This document shows positions 1-11,310 of a stretch of DNA of 64,000 bases, piece after piece (within the stretch, counting starts at the first letter, position 1; every line of letters begins with the position of its first letter). This stretch comes from Bathymodiolus brooksi. Lineage: Eukaryota; Mollusca; Bivalvia; Mytilida; Modiolidae. Under the pieces are notes generated by a model. That model worked only from the letters and a program-made list of their open reading frames with translations. It ran no database searches and was not told the origin of the DNA. Position numbers and translations under genes: made by a program. The stretch is from contig OY804586.1 in assembly GCA_963680875.1 (NCBI GenBank), forward strand, positions 54,532,203 through 54,596,202, written 5' to 3'.

Positions 1-80
1 GTCGTTCCTGCTCCACTAGTGGCACCTGTAGTGTCAATCTGGTTACAAATGTCGGTGATAAGTCATGAATGAGGAAAGGA
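1..80. repeat. Dispersed bivalve-type repeat, terminal fragment (inverted)
   Basis: The reverse complement of this stretch matches 27040-27115 and, in part, 14225-14290 and 62378-62440. The shared core reads as a 'gacttatcaccgg..ttgtaac' block followed by 'gccactagtggagcag'. The same fragment in the same orientation recurs at 56522-56600, at the start of the second paralogue's homologous block. It belongs to a dispersed family common in bivalve genomes by my recollection; I do not assign a class. Confidence 0.6.
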
Positions 81-316
81 CCGGTAAGTGCTTACGACAA
101 ATGGAACTAATCATGTTACACGTAGTAAATGTCGACATTTCAACAGAAAGTTGCTAAATTTTGAATACTATCGGAAAAACAATCAATATTTAGGAAATAA
201 TTATAGATCTGAGATTTAGCCATTTCTATTTATCTAATTTTTGTTTTGCAACATGGATAATAATTTAATTGTCTTTAAAGTAACATGCCATTTGATATGT
301 TTTTCTTCGCTTTAAG

Positions 317-418
317 ACCAAGGGACACGACGAAGAAGCACTGCCAGCAACAATGAACAAAACCTTGAACGTGCAGTAGAGCATGTGGCATTTAATCCAA
401 ATGATTATAAACTGACTG
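317..418 (+). CDS. Cassette exon 1, 34-residue repeat (HSPA12-like gene A)
   Basis: The exon is bounded by a 'cttcgctttaag' acceptor and a 'gtacgt' donor, both strong. It is 102 nt long, starts with two bases of a split codon and ends with one (phase 1/1). Only this frame is open: a second frame hits TAG at 'gtgcagtag' and the third hits TGA at 'caacaatga'. With the G supplied by any preceding phase-1 exon the unit begins D-Q-G-T-R-R-R-S and ends with a likely helix, NLERAVEHVAFNPND, then YKLT. The first half is basic and probably disordered. This copy differs from the others at S-T-A-S (elsewhere S-I-A-I). I recognise no known domain. The upstream exon lies outside the window. Confidence 0.65.
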
Positions 419-1547
419 GTACGTAAAGGATTGTCATTTATAAGTTTATAGAGTATAACGTATGTTGATGGTTTGGTTTGGTTAATGTTGTTTAGCACCA
501 CTTTGAACAATATTTCAGTTATATATAAAATGTCAATCGATATCACTTCTCGTTGGAAGCAAAAAGATAAGTATCAATGCTCGAAATCTACTTTATATTT
601 AGATGTGTGTTGCATCCATCTTTTCGCTTGGCGACACACTAACCTATATAGCGAGCCTGTATGGGGTCAGTTCAGGGTTAATATGTTCAACCGACCAATC
701 AGCAATGAGTCTACCAAGTCTTTGGGTATCAAAGGAGAGTACACGCTAAGAGCTGCTGTCCGATTGATCAATGCTATATCTGTCTTGCTTATGATTGAAC
801 GGTCAAAGAAGAATTGAAGCTATCATGTTTAAGCCCTTTGGGTTTATTGCTCCCAAAACTTTAAGTTATTTGACTTTTCAATCTTTTGATTTTGAGCTTA
901 CCTGATGAAGGTTCTTCCAGAAAGGCGTCGTACGCACTAAATGTGATTTTTACGTTTTTATTACATGTTGCTAAATGTTAGTGTATCGCCAGAATATTTG
1001 TTTTAAATGTAAACATCTAATTTTAATTTGGTTGTAATGATCGATTTTACAACAAATCACAACAATACGAACCAATTATTTGTTGTCAAACGTCAAATCT
1101 TACCTTGTTGAACATATATGACAACGAAGATGTCAATGAAAATATGATTCCATACACACAAATATTGTCTTATTTGTCCCTCTTCGACTTACAGATTCTG
1201 ATTACCCATTTGGTATCTTCAGATTACCCATTTGGTATCTTCAAACTCTTCTTAACCGGTTAATATGATACCAACCTTTCCCTCCTGATATATAATGCTC
1301 TATGAGAAACACACTTGATTCTCTGTGGACAATTATTATTATTGTATTATTATTATTATTATTAGTAGTAGTATGCCGATGATATATAGCACTATAAAAC
1401 CTCAACTCCGTGCTGGTCTAATACAAAACACACATCTTCACCATCTTATCGAATCGTAACTACACACATTTTTGTTTTGCAACATAGATAATAATTTAAT
1501 TGTCTTTAAATTAACATGACATTTGATATGTTTTTCTTCGCTTTAAG

Positions 1548-1649
1548 ACCAAGGGACACGACGAAGAAGCATTGCCATCAACAATGAACAAAACCTTGAA
1601 CGTGCAGTAGAGCATGTGGCATTTAATCCAAATGATTATAAACTGACTG
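1548..1649 (+). CDS. Cassette exon 2, 34-residue repeat
   Basis: Same acceptor, donor, length (102 nt) and phase 1/1 as cassette 1. The frame is open and encodes DQGTRRRSIAI, then NNEQ, then NLERAVEHVAFNPND and YKLT. Together with cassettes 3, 4 and 6 it represents the commonest version of the repeat. If spliced to its neighbours it adds 34 residues in frame. Confidence 0.65.
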
Positions 1650-2780
1650 GTACGTAAAGGATTGTCATTAATAAGTTGATAGAGTATAACGTATGTTGAT
1701 GGTTTGGTTTGGTTAATGTTGTTTAGCACCACTTTGAACAATATTTCAGTTATATATAAAATGTCAATCGATATCACTTCTCGTTGGAAGCAAAAAGATA
1801 AGTATCAATGCTCGAAATCTACTTGATATTTAGATGTGTGTTGCATCCATCTTTTCGCTTGGCTACACACTGACCTATATAGCGAGCCCGTATGGGGTCA
1901 GTTCAGGGTTAATATGTTCAACCGACTAATCAGCAATGAGTCTACCAAGTCTTTGGGTATCAAAGGAGAGTACACGCTAAGAGCTGCTGTTCGATTGATC
2001 AATGCTATATCTGTCTTGCTTATGATTGAACGGTCAAAGAAGAATTGAAGCTATCATGTTTAATCCCTTTGGGTTTATTGCTCCCAAAACTTTAAGTTAT
2101 TTGACTTTTCAATCTTTTGATTTTGAGCTTACCTGATGAAGGTTCTTCCAGAAAGGCGTCGTACGCACGAAATGTGATTTTTACGTTTTTATTACATGTT
2201 GCTAAATGTTAGTGTATCGCCAAAGAATATTTGTTTTAAATGTAAACATCTAATTTTAATTTGGTTGTAATGATCGACATTATAACCAATCACAACAATA
2301 CGAACCAATTATTTGTTGTCAAACGTCAAATCTTACCTTGTTGAACATATATGACAACGAAGATGTCAATGAAAATATGATTCCATACACACAAATATTG
2401 TCTTATGTGTCCCTCTTCGACTTACAGATTCTGATTACCCATTTGGTATCTTCAGATTACCCATTTGGTATCTTCAAACTCTTCTTAACCGGTTAATATG
2501 ATACCAACCTTTCCCTCCTGATATATAATGCTCTATGAGAAACACACTTGATTCTCTGTGGACAATTATTATTATTGTATTATTATTATTATTAGTAGTA
2601 GTAGTATGCCGATGATATATAGCACTATAAAACCTCAACTCCGTGCTGGTCTAATACAAAACACACATCTTCACCATCTTATCGAATCGTAACTACACAC
2701 ATTTTTGTTTTGCAACATGGATAATGATTTAATTGTCTTTAAATTAACATGACATTTGATATGTTTTTCTTCGCTTTAAG

Positions 2781-2891
2781 ACCAAGGGACACGACGAAGA
2801 AGCATTGCCATCAACAATGAACAAAAAAAAAAAAACCTTGAACGTGCAGTAGAGCATGTGGCATTTAATCCAAATGATTATAAACTGACTG
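2781..2891 (+). CDS. Cassette exon 3, 37-residue repeat with in-frame poly-A expansion
   Basis: This exon is 111 nt long. An A tract of 4 in the sister copies has grown to 13 here, a gain of exactly 9 nt, giving three extra lysine codons after NNEQ without shifting frame. Acceptor, donor and phase 1/1 are unchanged. The flanking intronic A and T tracts vary among units without such a constraint. Confidence 0.6.
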
Positions 2892-4003
2892 GTACGTAAA
2901 GGATTGTCATTTATAAGTTTATAGAGTATAACGTATGTTGATGGTTTGGTTTGGTTAATGTTGTTTAGCACCACTTTGAACAATATTTCAGCTATATATA
3001 AAATGTCAATCGATATCACTTCTCGTTGGAAGCAAAAAGATAAGTATCAATGCTCGAAATCTACTTTATATTTAGATGTGTGTTGCATCCATCTTTTCGC
3101 TTGGCGACACACTAACCTATATAGCGAGCCGTATGGGGTCAGTTCAGGGTTAATATATTCAACCGACCAATCAGCAATGAGTCTACCAAGTCTTTGGGTA
3201 TCAAAGGAGAGTACACGCTAAGAGCTGCTGTCCGATTGATCAATGTTATATCTGTCTTGCTTATGATAGAACGGTCAAAGAAGAATTAAAGCTATCATGT
3301 TTAAGCCCTTTGGGTTTATTGCTCCCAAAACTTTAATTTATTTGGCTTTTCAATCTTTTGATTTTGAGCTTACCTGATGAAGGTTCTTCCAGAAAGGCGA
3401 AGTACGCACTAAATGTGATTTTTACGTTTTTATTACATGTTGCTAAATGTTAGTGTATCGCCAGAATATTTGTTTTAAATGTAAACATCTAATTTTAATT
3501 TGGTTGTAATGATCGATATTACAACCAATCACAACAATACGAACCAATTATTTGTTGTCAAACGTCAAATCTTATCTTGTTGAACATATATGACAACGAA
3601 GATGTCAATGAACATATGATTCCATACACACAAATATTGTCTTATTTGTCCCTCTTCGACTTACAGATTCTGATTACCAATTTGGTATCTTCAAACTCTT
3701 CTTAACCGGTTAATATGATACCAACCGTTCCCTCCTGATATATAATGCTCTATGAGAAACACACTTGATTCTCTGTGGACAATTATTATTATTGTATTAT
3801 TATTATTATTAGTAGTAGTAGTAGTAGTATGCCAATGATATATAGCACTATAAAACCTGAACTCCGTGCTGGTCTAATGCAAAACACACATCTTCACCAT
3901 CTTATCGAATCGTTGCTACACACATTTTTGTTTTGCAACATGGATAATAATTTAATTGTCTTTAAATTAACATGACATTTGATATGTTTTTCTTCGCTTT
4001 AAG

Positions 4004-4105
4004 ACCAAGGGACACGACGAAGAAGCATTGCCATCAACTATGAACAAAACCTTGAACGTGCAGTAGAGCATGTGGCATTTAATCCAAATGATTATAAACT
4101 GACTG
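4004..4105 (+). CDS. Cassette exon 4, 34-residue repeat
   Basis: 102 nt, phase 1/1, same splice borders. It differs from cassette 2 by one missense change (NNEQ to NYEQ). It is duplicated without visible change as cassette 6 because it lies inside the 2517-bp duplicated block. Confidence 0.65.
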
Positions 4106-5242
4106 GTACGTAAAGGATTGTCAGTTATAAGTTTATAGAGTATAACGTATGTTGATGGTTTGGTTTGGTTAATGTTGTTTAGCACCTCTTTGAACAATAT
4201 TTCAGTTATATATAAAATATCAATCGATATCACTTCTCGTTGGAAGCAAAAAGATAAGTATCAATGCTCGAAATCTACTTTATATTTAGATGTGTGTTGC
4301 ATCCATCTTTTCGCTTGGCGACACACTAACCTATATAGCGAGCCCGTATGGGGTCAGTTCAGGGTTAATATGTTCAACCGACCAATCAGCAATGAGTCTA
4401 CCAAGTCTTTGGGTATCAAAGGAGAGTACACGCTAAGAGCTGCTATCCGATTGATCAATGCTATATCTGTCTTGCCTATGATTGAACGGTCAAAGAAGAA
4501 TTAAAGCTATCATGTTTAAGCACTTTGGGTTTATTGCTCCCAAAACTTTATATTATTTGGCTTTTCAATCTTTTGATTTTGAGCTTACCTGATGAAGGTT
4601 CTTCCAGAAAGGCGTCGTACGCACTAAATGTGATTTTTACGTTTTCATTACATGTTGCTAAATGTTAGTGTATCGCCACAGAATATTTGTTTTAAATGTA
4701 AACATCTAATTTTAATTAGGTTGTAATGATCAACATTATAACCAATCACAACAATACGAACCAATTATTTGTTGTCAAACGTCAAATCTTATCTTGTTGA
4801 ACATATATGACAACGAAGATGTCAATGAAAATATGATTCCATACACACAAATATTGTCTTATTTATCCCTCTTCGACTTACAGATTCTGATTACCCATTT
4901 GGTCTCTTCAGATTACCCATTTGGTATCTTCAAACTCTTCTTAACCGGTTAATATGATACCAACCTTTCCCTCCTGATATATAATGCTCTATGAGAAACA
5001 CACTTGATTCTCTGTGGACAATTATTATTATTGTATTATTATTATTATTATTAGTAGTAGTAGTAGTATGCCAATGATATATAGCACTATAAAACCTCAA
5101 CTCCGTGCTGGTCTAATACAAAACACACATCTTCACCATCTTATCGAATCGTAACTACACAAATTGTTGTTTTGCAACATGGATAATAATTTAATTGTCT
5201 TTAAATTAACATGACATTTGATATGTTTTTCTTCGCTTTAAG

Positions 5243-5344
5243 ACCAAGGGACACGACGAAGAAGAATTGCCATCAATAATCAACAAAACCTTCAACGTGC
5301 AGTAGAGCGTGTGGCATTAAATCCAAATGATCATAAACTGACTG
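5243..5344 (+). CDS. Cassette exon 5, divergent 34-residue repeat
   Basis: 102 nt, phase 1/1, same splice borders. This is the divergent subtype: RRRR replaces RRRS, NNQQ replaces NNEQ, NLQRAVERVALNPND replaces NLERAVEHVAFNPND, and HKLT replaces YKLT. It is closer to the single cassette of copy B (56837-56938), so this subtype probably existed before the two loci separated. The frame remains open despite about ten substitutions. Confidence 0.65.
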
Positions 5345-6520
5345 GTACGTAAAGGATTGTCAGTTATAAATTTATAGAGTATAAAGTATGTTGATGGTTT
5401 GGTTTGGTTTGGTTAATGTTGTTCAGCACAACTTTGAACAATATCTCAGCTATATCGTGGCGATCATGACCACGACAGCCCCTGGTATGTTGATGGAGAA
5501 TGTTTAATTCTTCATTAAAATGTCAATCGATATCACCTCTCGTTGGAAACAAAAAGATAAGTATCAATGCTCGAAATCTACTTTATATTTAAATGTGTGT
5601 TACAACCATCTTTTCGCTTGGCGACACACTAACCTATATAGCGAGCCGTATGGGGTCAGTTCAGGGTTAATATATTCAACCGACCAATCAGCAATGAGTC
5701 TACCAAGTCTTTGGGTATCAAAGGAGAGTACACGCTAAGAGCTGCTGTCCGATTGATCAATGTTATATCTGTCTTGCTTATGATAGAACGGTCAAAGAAG
5801 AATTAAAGCTATCATGTTTAAGCCCTTTGGGTTTATTGCTCCCAAAACTTTAATTTATTTGGCTTTTCAATCTTTTGATTTTGAGCTTACCTGATGAAGG
5901 TTCTTCCAGAAAGGCGAAGTACGCACTAAATGTGATTTTTACGTTTTTATTACATGTTGCTAAATGTTAGTGTATCGCCAGAATATTTGTTTTAAATGTA
6001 AACATCTAATTTTAATTTGGTTGTAATGATCGATATTACAACCAATCACAACAATACGAACCAATTATTTGTTGTCAAACGTCAAATCTTATCTTGTTGA
6101 ACATATATGACAACGAAGATGTCAATGAACATATGATTCCATACACACAAATATTGTCTTATTTGTCCCTCTTCGACTTACAGATTCTGATTACCAATTT
6201 GGTATCTTCAAACTCTTCTTAACCGGTTAATATGATACCAACCGTTCCCTCCTGATATATAATGCTCTATGAGAAACACACTTGATTCTCTGTGGACAAT
6301 TATTATTATTGTATTATTATTATTATTAGTAGTAGTAGTAGTAGTATGCCAATGATATATAGCACTATAAAACCTGAACTCCGTGCTGGTCTAATGCAAA
6401 ACACACATCTTCACCATCTTATCGAATCGTTGCTACACACATTTTTGTTTTGCAACATGGATAATAATTTAATTGTCTTTAAATTAACATGACATTTGAT
6501 ATGTTTTTCTTCGCTTTAAG

Positions 6521-6622
6521 ACCAAGGGACACGACGAAGAAGCATTGCCATCAACTATGAACAAAACCTTGAACGTGCAGTAGAGCATGTGGCATTTAAT
6601 CCAAATGATTATAAACTGACTG
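6521..6622 (+). CDS. Cassette exon 6, duplicate of cassette 4
   Basis: No base differs from 4004-4105 by my reading; it lies exactly 2517 bp downstream, in the second copy of the duplicated two-unit block. Phase 1/1 and the open frame are kept. Confidence 0.6.
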
Positions 6623-7759
6623 GTACGTAAAGGATTGTCAGTTATAAGTTTATAGAGTATAACGTATGTTGATGGTTTGGTTTGGTTAATGTTGTTTAGC
6701 ACCTCTTTGAACAATATTTCAGTTATATATAAAATATCAATCGATATCACTTCTCGTTGGAAGCAAAAAGATAAGTATCAATGCTCGAAATCTACTTTAT
6801 ATTTAGATGTGTGTTGCATCCATCTTTTCGCTTGGCGACACACTAACCTATATAGCGAGCCCGTATGGGGTCAGTTCAGGGTTAATATGTTCAACCGACC
6901 AATCAGCAATGAGTCTACCAAGTCTTTGGGTATCAAAGGAGAGTACACGCTAAGAGCTGCTATCCGATTGATCAATGCTATATCTGTCTTGCCTATGATT
7001 GAACGGTCAAAGAAGAATTAAAGCTATCATGTTTAAGCACTTTGGGTTTATTGCTCCCAAAACTTTATATTATTTGGCTTTTCAATCTTTTGATTTTGAG
7101 CTTACCTGATGAAGGTTCTTCCAGAAAGGCGTCGTACGCACTAAATGTGATTTTTACGTTTTCATTACATGTTGCTAAATGTTAGTGTATCGCCACAGAA
7201 TATTTGTTTTAAATGTAAACATCTAATTTTAATTAGGTTGTAATGATCAACATTATAACCAATCACAACAATACGAACCAATTATTTGTTGTCAAACGTC
7301 AAATCTTATCTTGTTGAACATATATGACAACGAAGATGTCAATGAAAATATGATTCCATACACACAAATATTGTCTTATTTATCCCTCTTCGACTTACAG
7401 ATTCTGATTACCCATTTGGTCTCTTCAGATTACCCATTTGGTATCTTCAAACTCTTCTTAACCGGTTAATATGATACCAACCTTTCCCTCCTGATATATA
7501 ATGCTCTATGAGAAACACACTTGATTCTCTGTGGACAATTATTATTATTGTATTATTATTATTATTATTAGTAGTAGTAGTAGTATGCCAATGATATATA
7601 GCACTATAAAACCTCAACTCCGTGCTGGTCTAATACAAAACACACATCTTCACCATCTTATCGAATCGTAACTACACAAATTGTTGTTTTGCAACATGGA
7701 TAATAATTTAATTGTCTTTAAATTAACATGACATTTGATATGTTTTTCTTCGCTTTAAG

Positions 7760-7861
7760 ACCAAGGGACACGACGAAGAAGAATTGCCATCAATAATCAA
7801 CAAAACCTTCAACGTGCAGTAGAGCGTGTGGCATTAAATCCAAATGATCATAAACTGACTG
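7760..7861 (+). CDS. Cassette exon 7, duplicate of cassette 5
   Basis: No base differs from 5243-5344 by my reading; it lies exactly 2517 bp downstream. It is the last cassette before the conventional exon at 9260, whose phase-1 start it fits (ACT G + AT gives T-D). Confidence 0.6.
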
Positions 7862-8956
7862 GTACGTAAAGGATTGTCAGTTATAAATTTATAGAGTATA
7901 AAGTATGTTGATGGTTTGGTTTGGTTTGGTTAATGTTGTTCAGCACAACTTTGAACAATATCTCAGCTATATCGTGGCGATCATGACCACGACAGCCCCT
8001 GGTATGTTGATGGAGAATGTTTAATTCTTCATTAAAATGTCAATCGATATCACCTCTCGTTGGAAACAAAAAGATAAGTATCAATGCTCGAAATCTACTT
8101 TATATTTAAATGTGTGTTACATCCATCTTTTCGCTTGGCGACACACTAACCTATATAGCGAGCCTGTATGGGGTCAGTTCAGGGTTAATATGTTCAACCG
8201 ACCAATCAGCAATGAGTCTACCAAGTATTTCGGTATCAAAGGAGAGTACACGCTAAGAGATGCTGTCCGATTGATCAATGCTATATCTGTCGTCCTTATG
8301 ATTGTACGGGCAAAGAAGAATTAAAGCTATCATGTTTAAACCCTTTGGGTTTATTGCTCCCAAAATTTTAAATTATTTGGCTTTTCAATCTTTTGATTTT
8401 GAGCTTACCTGATGAAGGTTCTTCCAGAAAGACGTCGTGCGCACTAAATGTGATTTTTACGTTTTTATTACATGTTGCTAAATGTTAGTGTATCGCCACA
8501 GAATATTTGTTTTAAATATAAACATCTAATTTTAATTAGGTTGTAATGATCGACATTATAGCCAATCACAACAATACGAACCAATAATTTGTTGTCAAAC
8601 GTCAAATCTTACCTTGTTGAACATATATGACAACGAAGATGTCAATGAAAATATGATTCCATACACACAAATATGACTTATTTGTCCTTCGATTTACGGA
8701 TTCTGATTACCCATTTGGTATCTTCAAACTCTTCTTAACCGGTTAATACGATACCAACCGTTCCCTCCTGATATATCATTCTCTATGGAAAACACACTTG
8801 ATTCTCTGTGAACAATTATTATTATTGTATTATTATTATTAGTAGTAGTAGTAGTAGTATGCCAATGATTTATAGCACTATAAAACCTCAACTCTGTGCT
8901 GGTGTAATACAAAACACACGTCTTCACCATCTTATCGAATCGTAACTACACACCGT

Positions 8957-9259
8957 AGTTTCGCCATGGTATAGCTGAAACATTCTCGTGGTGTTAAATG
9001 TTAATCACTTTCTTACTAAGAGGGAAGGTACAGACCCCCTAAAACTAGCTTAACCCCACATTTTTATTGAAGTGCCTGTATCTAGACAAGAAAGTGAGCG
9101 GTCATGTATGTGTATGTTAGATGTATCGCATTTCCCCCTTTCTATGATTTTTCTATCGGTTTAAGGGAAAGTTCCGACAATGTGGTATGTTTTTGTTTTT
9201 CATTTATAACTCGCTATGCAATGTATATTTAATTGATGATTCATGTATATTGTTATTAG
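8957..9259. other. Intron segment after the cassette array; nothing recognised
   Basis: Unique intronic DNA, homologous to 58026-58331 in the second paralogue. I see no coding frame that persists in both copies and no named repeat. Confidence 0.6.
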
Positions 9260-9447
9260 ATGCCACAAAGAATTCTGATAGAAATTCAGACCATATTTCC
9301 CCAGCCAGTGATTACCAGTCAAATCTTAACGACTTGCCACAGAGTAGAGAATATGACCAACAAAATGATCCTGATACACTGAGTAGATGTCAAACCCGTC
9401 ATCGTAACCGTTTCGACCAACAACAATCTGACAACAGTGATCCTTTC
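9260..9447 (+). CDS. HSPA12-like gene A, acidic Asn/Gln/Ser-rich N-terminal exon
   Basis: The acceptor is 'attgttattag'; the donor 'gtcaat' is weak but is conserved at 58520 in copy B. The exon is 188 nt (phase 1 start, phase 0 end) and encodes about 63 residues. They start DATKNSDRNSDHISPASDYQ, and a QSREYDQQNDPD segment follows. There is no hydrophobic or catalytic motif, so it looks like a disordered linker between the cassette repeats and the basic linker at 11878. The frame is open in both paralogues with only missense changes, which supports coding. Its exact 3' border is the least certain splice site of the model. Confidence 0.65.
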
Positions 9448-9749
9448 GTCAATGTAATTTTATTCTCTAACATATTTCATTATGTTGATTGGTTCTGGTT
9501 TTCGCCTTATTTTTAAGACATTCTCATAATATTATACATTTAGCATACATGTACCAAAGATATAATGTGCAATACTTCTTGCTTTGAAGTTCGTTTCTGA
9601 TAAAAGTAAATTCATGATCTGTTCAGATTCTCTTTCTTGCCTGTTGGTAATTGAGAGTTGTAAAACTCAAAACCCTTTAATTCTAAAACATTGTTGAAAT
9701 TTATAAAAGTCTTGTTGCTTCTGGCAAACATGCAATTTTCACTGTATCC

Positions 9750-10160
9750 AATTGTTTTATTCCTTATACTGATTTTAAACCTTTTATTATGAAACATATT
9801 TTAAGACTCTGGCAAGACGGTTGGCACCAGCAAATTTAAAACAATTTGCACGAAATACATTCCCTAGATGGTAGGACACACCTTGTTCTTACGGTCAACA
9901 TCGGATGGAACAAGTAGTCTTGGCCAGATGTCGCATAGGTCATAGTAGACTTACTCATAGTTATTTGTTAAATAATGAGGAACGATCGGAATGTATTCCG
10001 TGTAATTTCAATGATTCACTTAGACATGTTTTGATTGAATGCGTGGATATTGCCGATTTTCCGGAGACATTCGACAATTTCAACAATTTATATGATTTAT
10101 TTACAAATGTCGCAGGCGACACAATTTTGAAGTTTTTAAAAGAAATAGAATATAGTTATA
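9750..10160 (+). pseudogene. 5'-truncated non-LTR retrotransposon fragment (C-terminal ORF2)
   Basis: The translation contains PYTDFKPFI and LWQDGWHQQ, then LARCRIGHSRLTHSYLL and ECIPC. This succession is typical of the C-terminal end of jockey/CR1-like ORF2 proteins, downstream of RNase H (a WQ..W motif, a RIGH..LTH motif, a Cys/His knuckle). The frame shifts between the WQ and RIGH segments, so the piece is dead. It ends at the AT-rich tandem repeat. The same fragment is at 58810-59240, so insertion predates the gene duplication. Confidence 0.7.
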
Positions 10161-10407
10161 TAGTTATTTTTCTTCTGTGTAGCGTTTTTTCTAAACGGTG
10201 ATTGGTTTATGCAGCGGAGACAAACACCGATGTTTGCGCTCGAAATTATTTATACCCAGTATTTCTACTTACAAAAATGCAACCACGTGAGTTTTATCAA
10301 TGAATTTTCATAAAAGACACGCCTCTCCCTGATTGGCAATATGACCAAGCACAAGAATTAGGTCATGCTGTGTATTGAGTGCATTTATAATCAATAAAAG
10401 TAAAACA

Positions 10408-10590
10408 ATGGAGAGTAAAACAATGGAGAGTAAAGGTTGTGAAAGATTTGCTACAACAACAGAAGCTGAAATTGAAGAAAAACGTTTAAAATTAAATGCC
10501 GAAAGAACAATAAAACAAAATAAAGCAGCAGAAAATGGCAAAAATATTGCATACAATTATACTGTGACGTGTATCATGTGTGCAGTGTGA
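10408..10590 (+). pseudogene. Small ORF, possible Crypton-like tyrosine recombinase N-terminus
   Basis: Sixty codons from ATG, after a duplicated MESKTMESK start. The segment GCERFATTTEAEIEEKRLKL followed by NAERTIKQNKAAENGKNI resembles the N-terminal 'RF...T..EI..L...KNAENT' region of Crypton/KIAA1958-type tyrosine recombinases in molluscs. The match rests on memory of the motif only. The catalytic domain is absent, so this would be a non-autonomous remnant. It lies inside the copy A-specific insertion. Confidence 0.35.
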
Positions 10591-10829
10591 TATAATATGC
10601 AAGATATCTGAACTGGGTTATAAGAGCAGTGGTATTAGGTCACCTATGGTTATTGGATGGCTATTTTTAGAACACTCACATCAACACAAGCTGTGACGTG
10701 TTATTTAAAACACTGGTGAAAGTCACATGGAAATGGGTCATTTACTATACAGCAGATGCACTAAAATCGCTATGCAGATGACAATATAGAACACGAACAC
10801 TAAAAAAACTCTACACAGAAGACAAAAAC

Positions 10830-10945
10830 ATTATCATCCTCTAAAGAGCTAACATCGTGTGTTAAGCTGCAAGTAGAAATCTTTTGTACAAAAGATTTCT
10901 ACTTGCAGCTTAACCCACGATATTAGCTCTTTAGAGGTTGATAAT
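10830..10945. repeat. Near-perfect 116-bp palindrome (hairpin)
   Basis: Arms of about 57 bp meet at 10887/10888 in 'cttttgtacaaaag'. Only a few mismatches are visible (for example 'tcgtgtgtt' against 'aacccacga'). The outermost paired bases are 'attatca' and 'ttgataat'. It forms the right end of the copy A-specific insertion and is absent from copy B. Confidence 0.85.
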
Positions 10946-10959
10946 ATAAAATAGCATAT

Positions 10960-11310
10960 GCTATAGTTATATAGTTATTTAGTTATATATCATATGTTAT
11001 AGTTACATAGTTATATAGCATATGTTATAGTTATATAGTTATATAACATATGTTATAGTTATATAGCATATGCTATAGTTATATAGTTATTTAGTTATAT
11101 AGAATATGTTATAGTTATATAGTTATATAGCATATGTTATAGTTATATAGCATATATGTTCTAAATATATAGTTATATAGTTATATATCATATGTTATAG
11201 TTATATAGTTATATAGCATATGCTATAGTTATATAGTTATATAGCATATATGTTCTAAATGTATAGTTATATAGTTATATAGTTATATAGCATATGTTCT
11301 AAATATATGG
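10960..11310. repeat. AT-rich tandem repeat (tatagttatatagcatatg)
   Basis: Irregular units of about 15-35 bp built from 'atatagttatatag' and 'catatgttatag'. The equivalent array in copy B is at 59225-59490 with a different unit number. It directly follows the non-LTR fragment in copy B, so it may have grown from that element's 3' tail. Confidence 0.8.

Larger units (their letters stand above)
3089..8122. repeat. 2517-bp two-unit block duplicated in tandem (3089-5605 and 5606-8122)
   Basis: All stretches I compared line up base for base at an offset of 2517. These include the microsatellite, both cassettes, the unusual 'aaaggcgaagtacgc' variant (3400/5917) and the SINE remnant at 5450/7967. 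Identity begins just after the T/A difference at 3088/5605 and stops at the A/T difference at 5605/8122. The breakpoint lies within a stretch conserved in all units, as expected from unequal crossing-over. A collapsed or duplicated assembly path cannot be excluded. Confidence 0.85.
235..8956. repeat. Tandem array of seven ~1.24-kb units, each with one cassette exon
   Basis: Units start near 235, 1468, 2702, 3922, 5166, 6439 and 7683, each with 'ttttgttttgcaacat'. Every unit has the same order: a 102-111 nt candidate exon; a 'ggtttggtttggtt' tract; a remnant of the local SINE core ('caccactttgaacaatatttcag'-like); a conserved block of about 450 bp; a short palindrome around 'ggttgtaatgatcg'; a 'ggtatcttcaaactcttctt' tail shared with the dispersed repeat at 14225; and an (att)n/(agt)n microsatellite. 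ORFs of 60-114 aa in the conserved block appear on both strands simply because the unit is repeated; none resembles a protein. The second paralogue has a single unit at 56755-58025. Confidence 0.9.
10166..10955. mobile_element. ~790-bp insertion present only in copy A
   Basis: Copy B runs without interruption from the non-LTR fragment into the 'atatagttatatag' repeat (59215-59240). Copy A has about 790 bp of unrelated sequence between the same two landmarks. The insert contains a 60-codon ORF (10408-10590) and ends in a long near-perfect hairpin (10830-10945). I see no terminal inverted repeat; a target duplication cannot be defined because the flanks are simple repeat. Confidence 0.65.

Noticed and set aside
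265..6750. Repeated 88-93 aa minus-strand ORFs (MISIDILYITEILF...) and 66-114 aa plus-strand ORFs in the cassette units
   Set aside because: They recur only because the 1.24-kb unit is repeated, they overlap the SINE remnant and the cassette exon in other frames, their ends vary between units, and no protein motif is visible.
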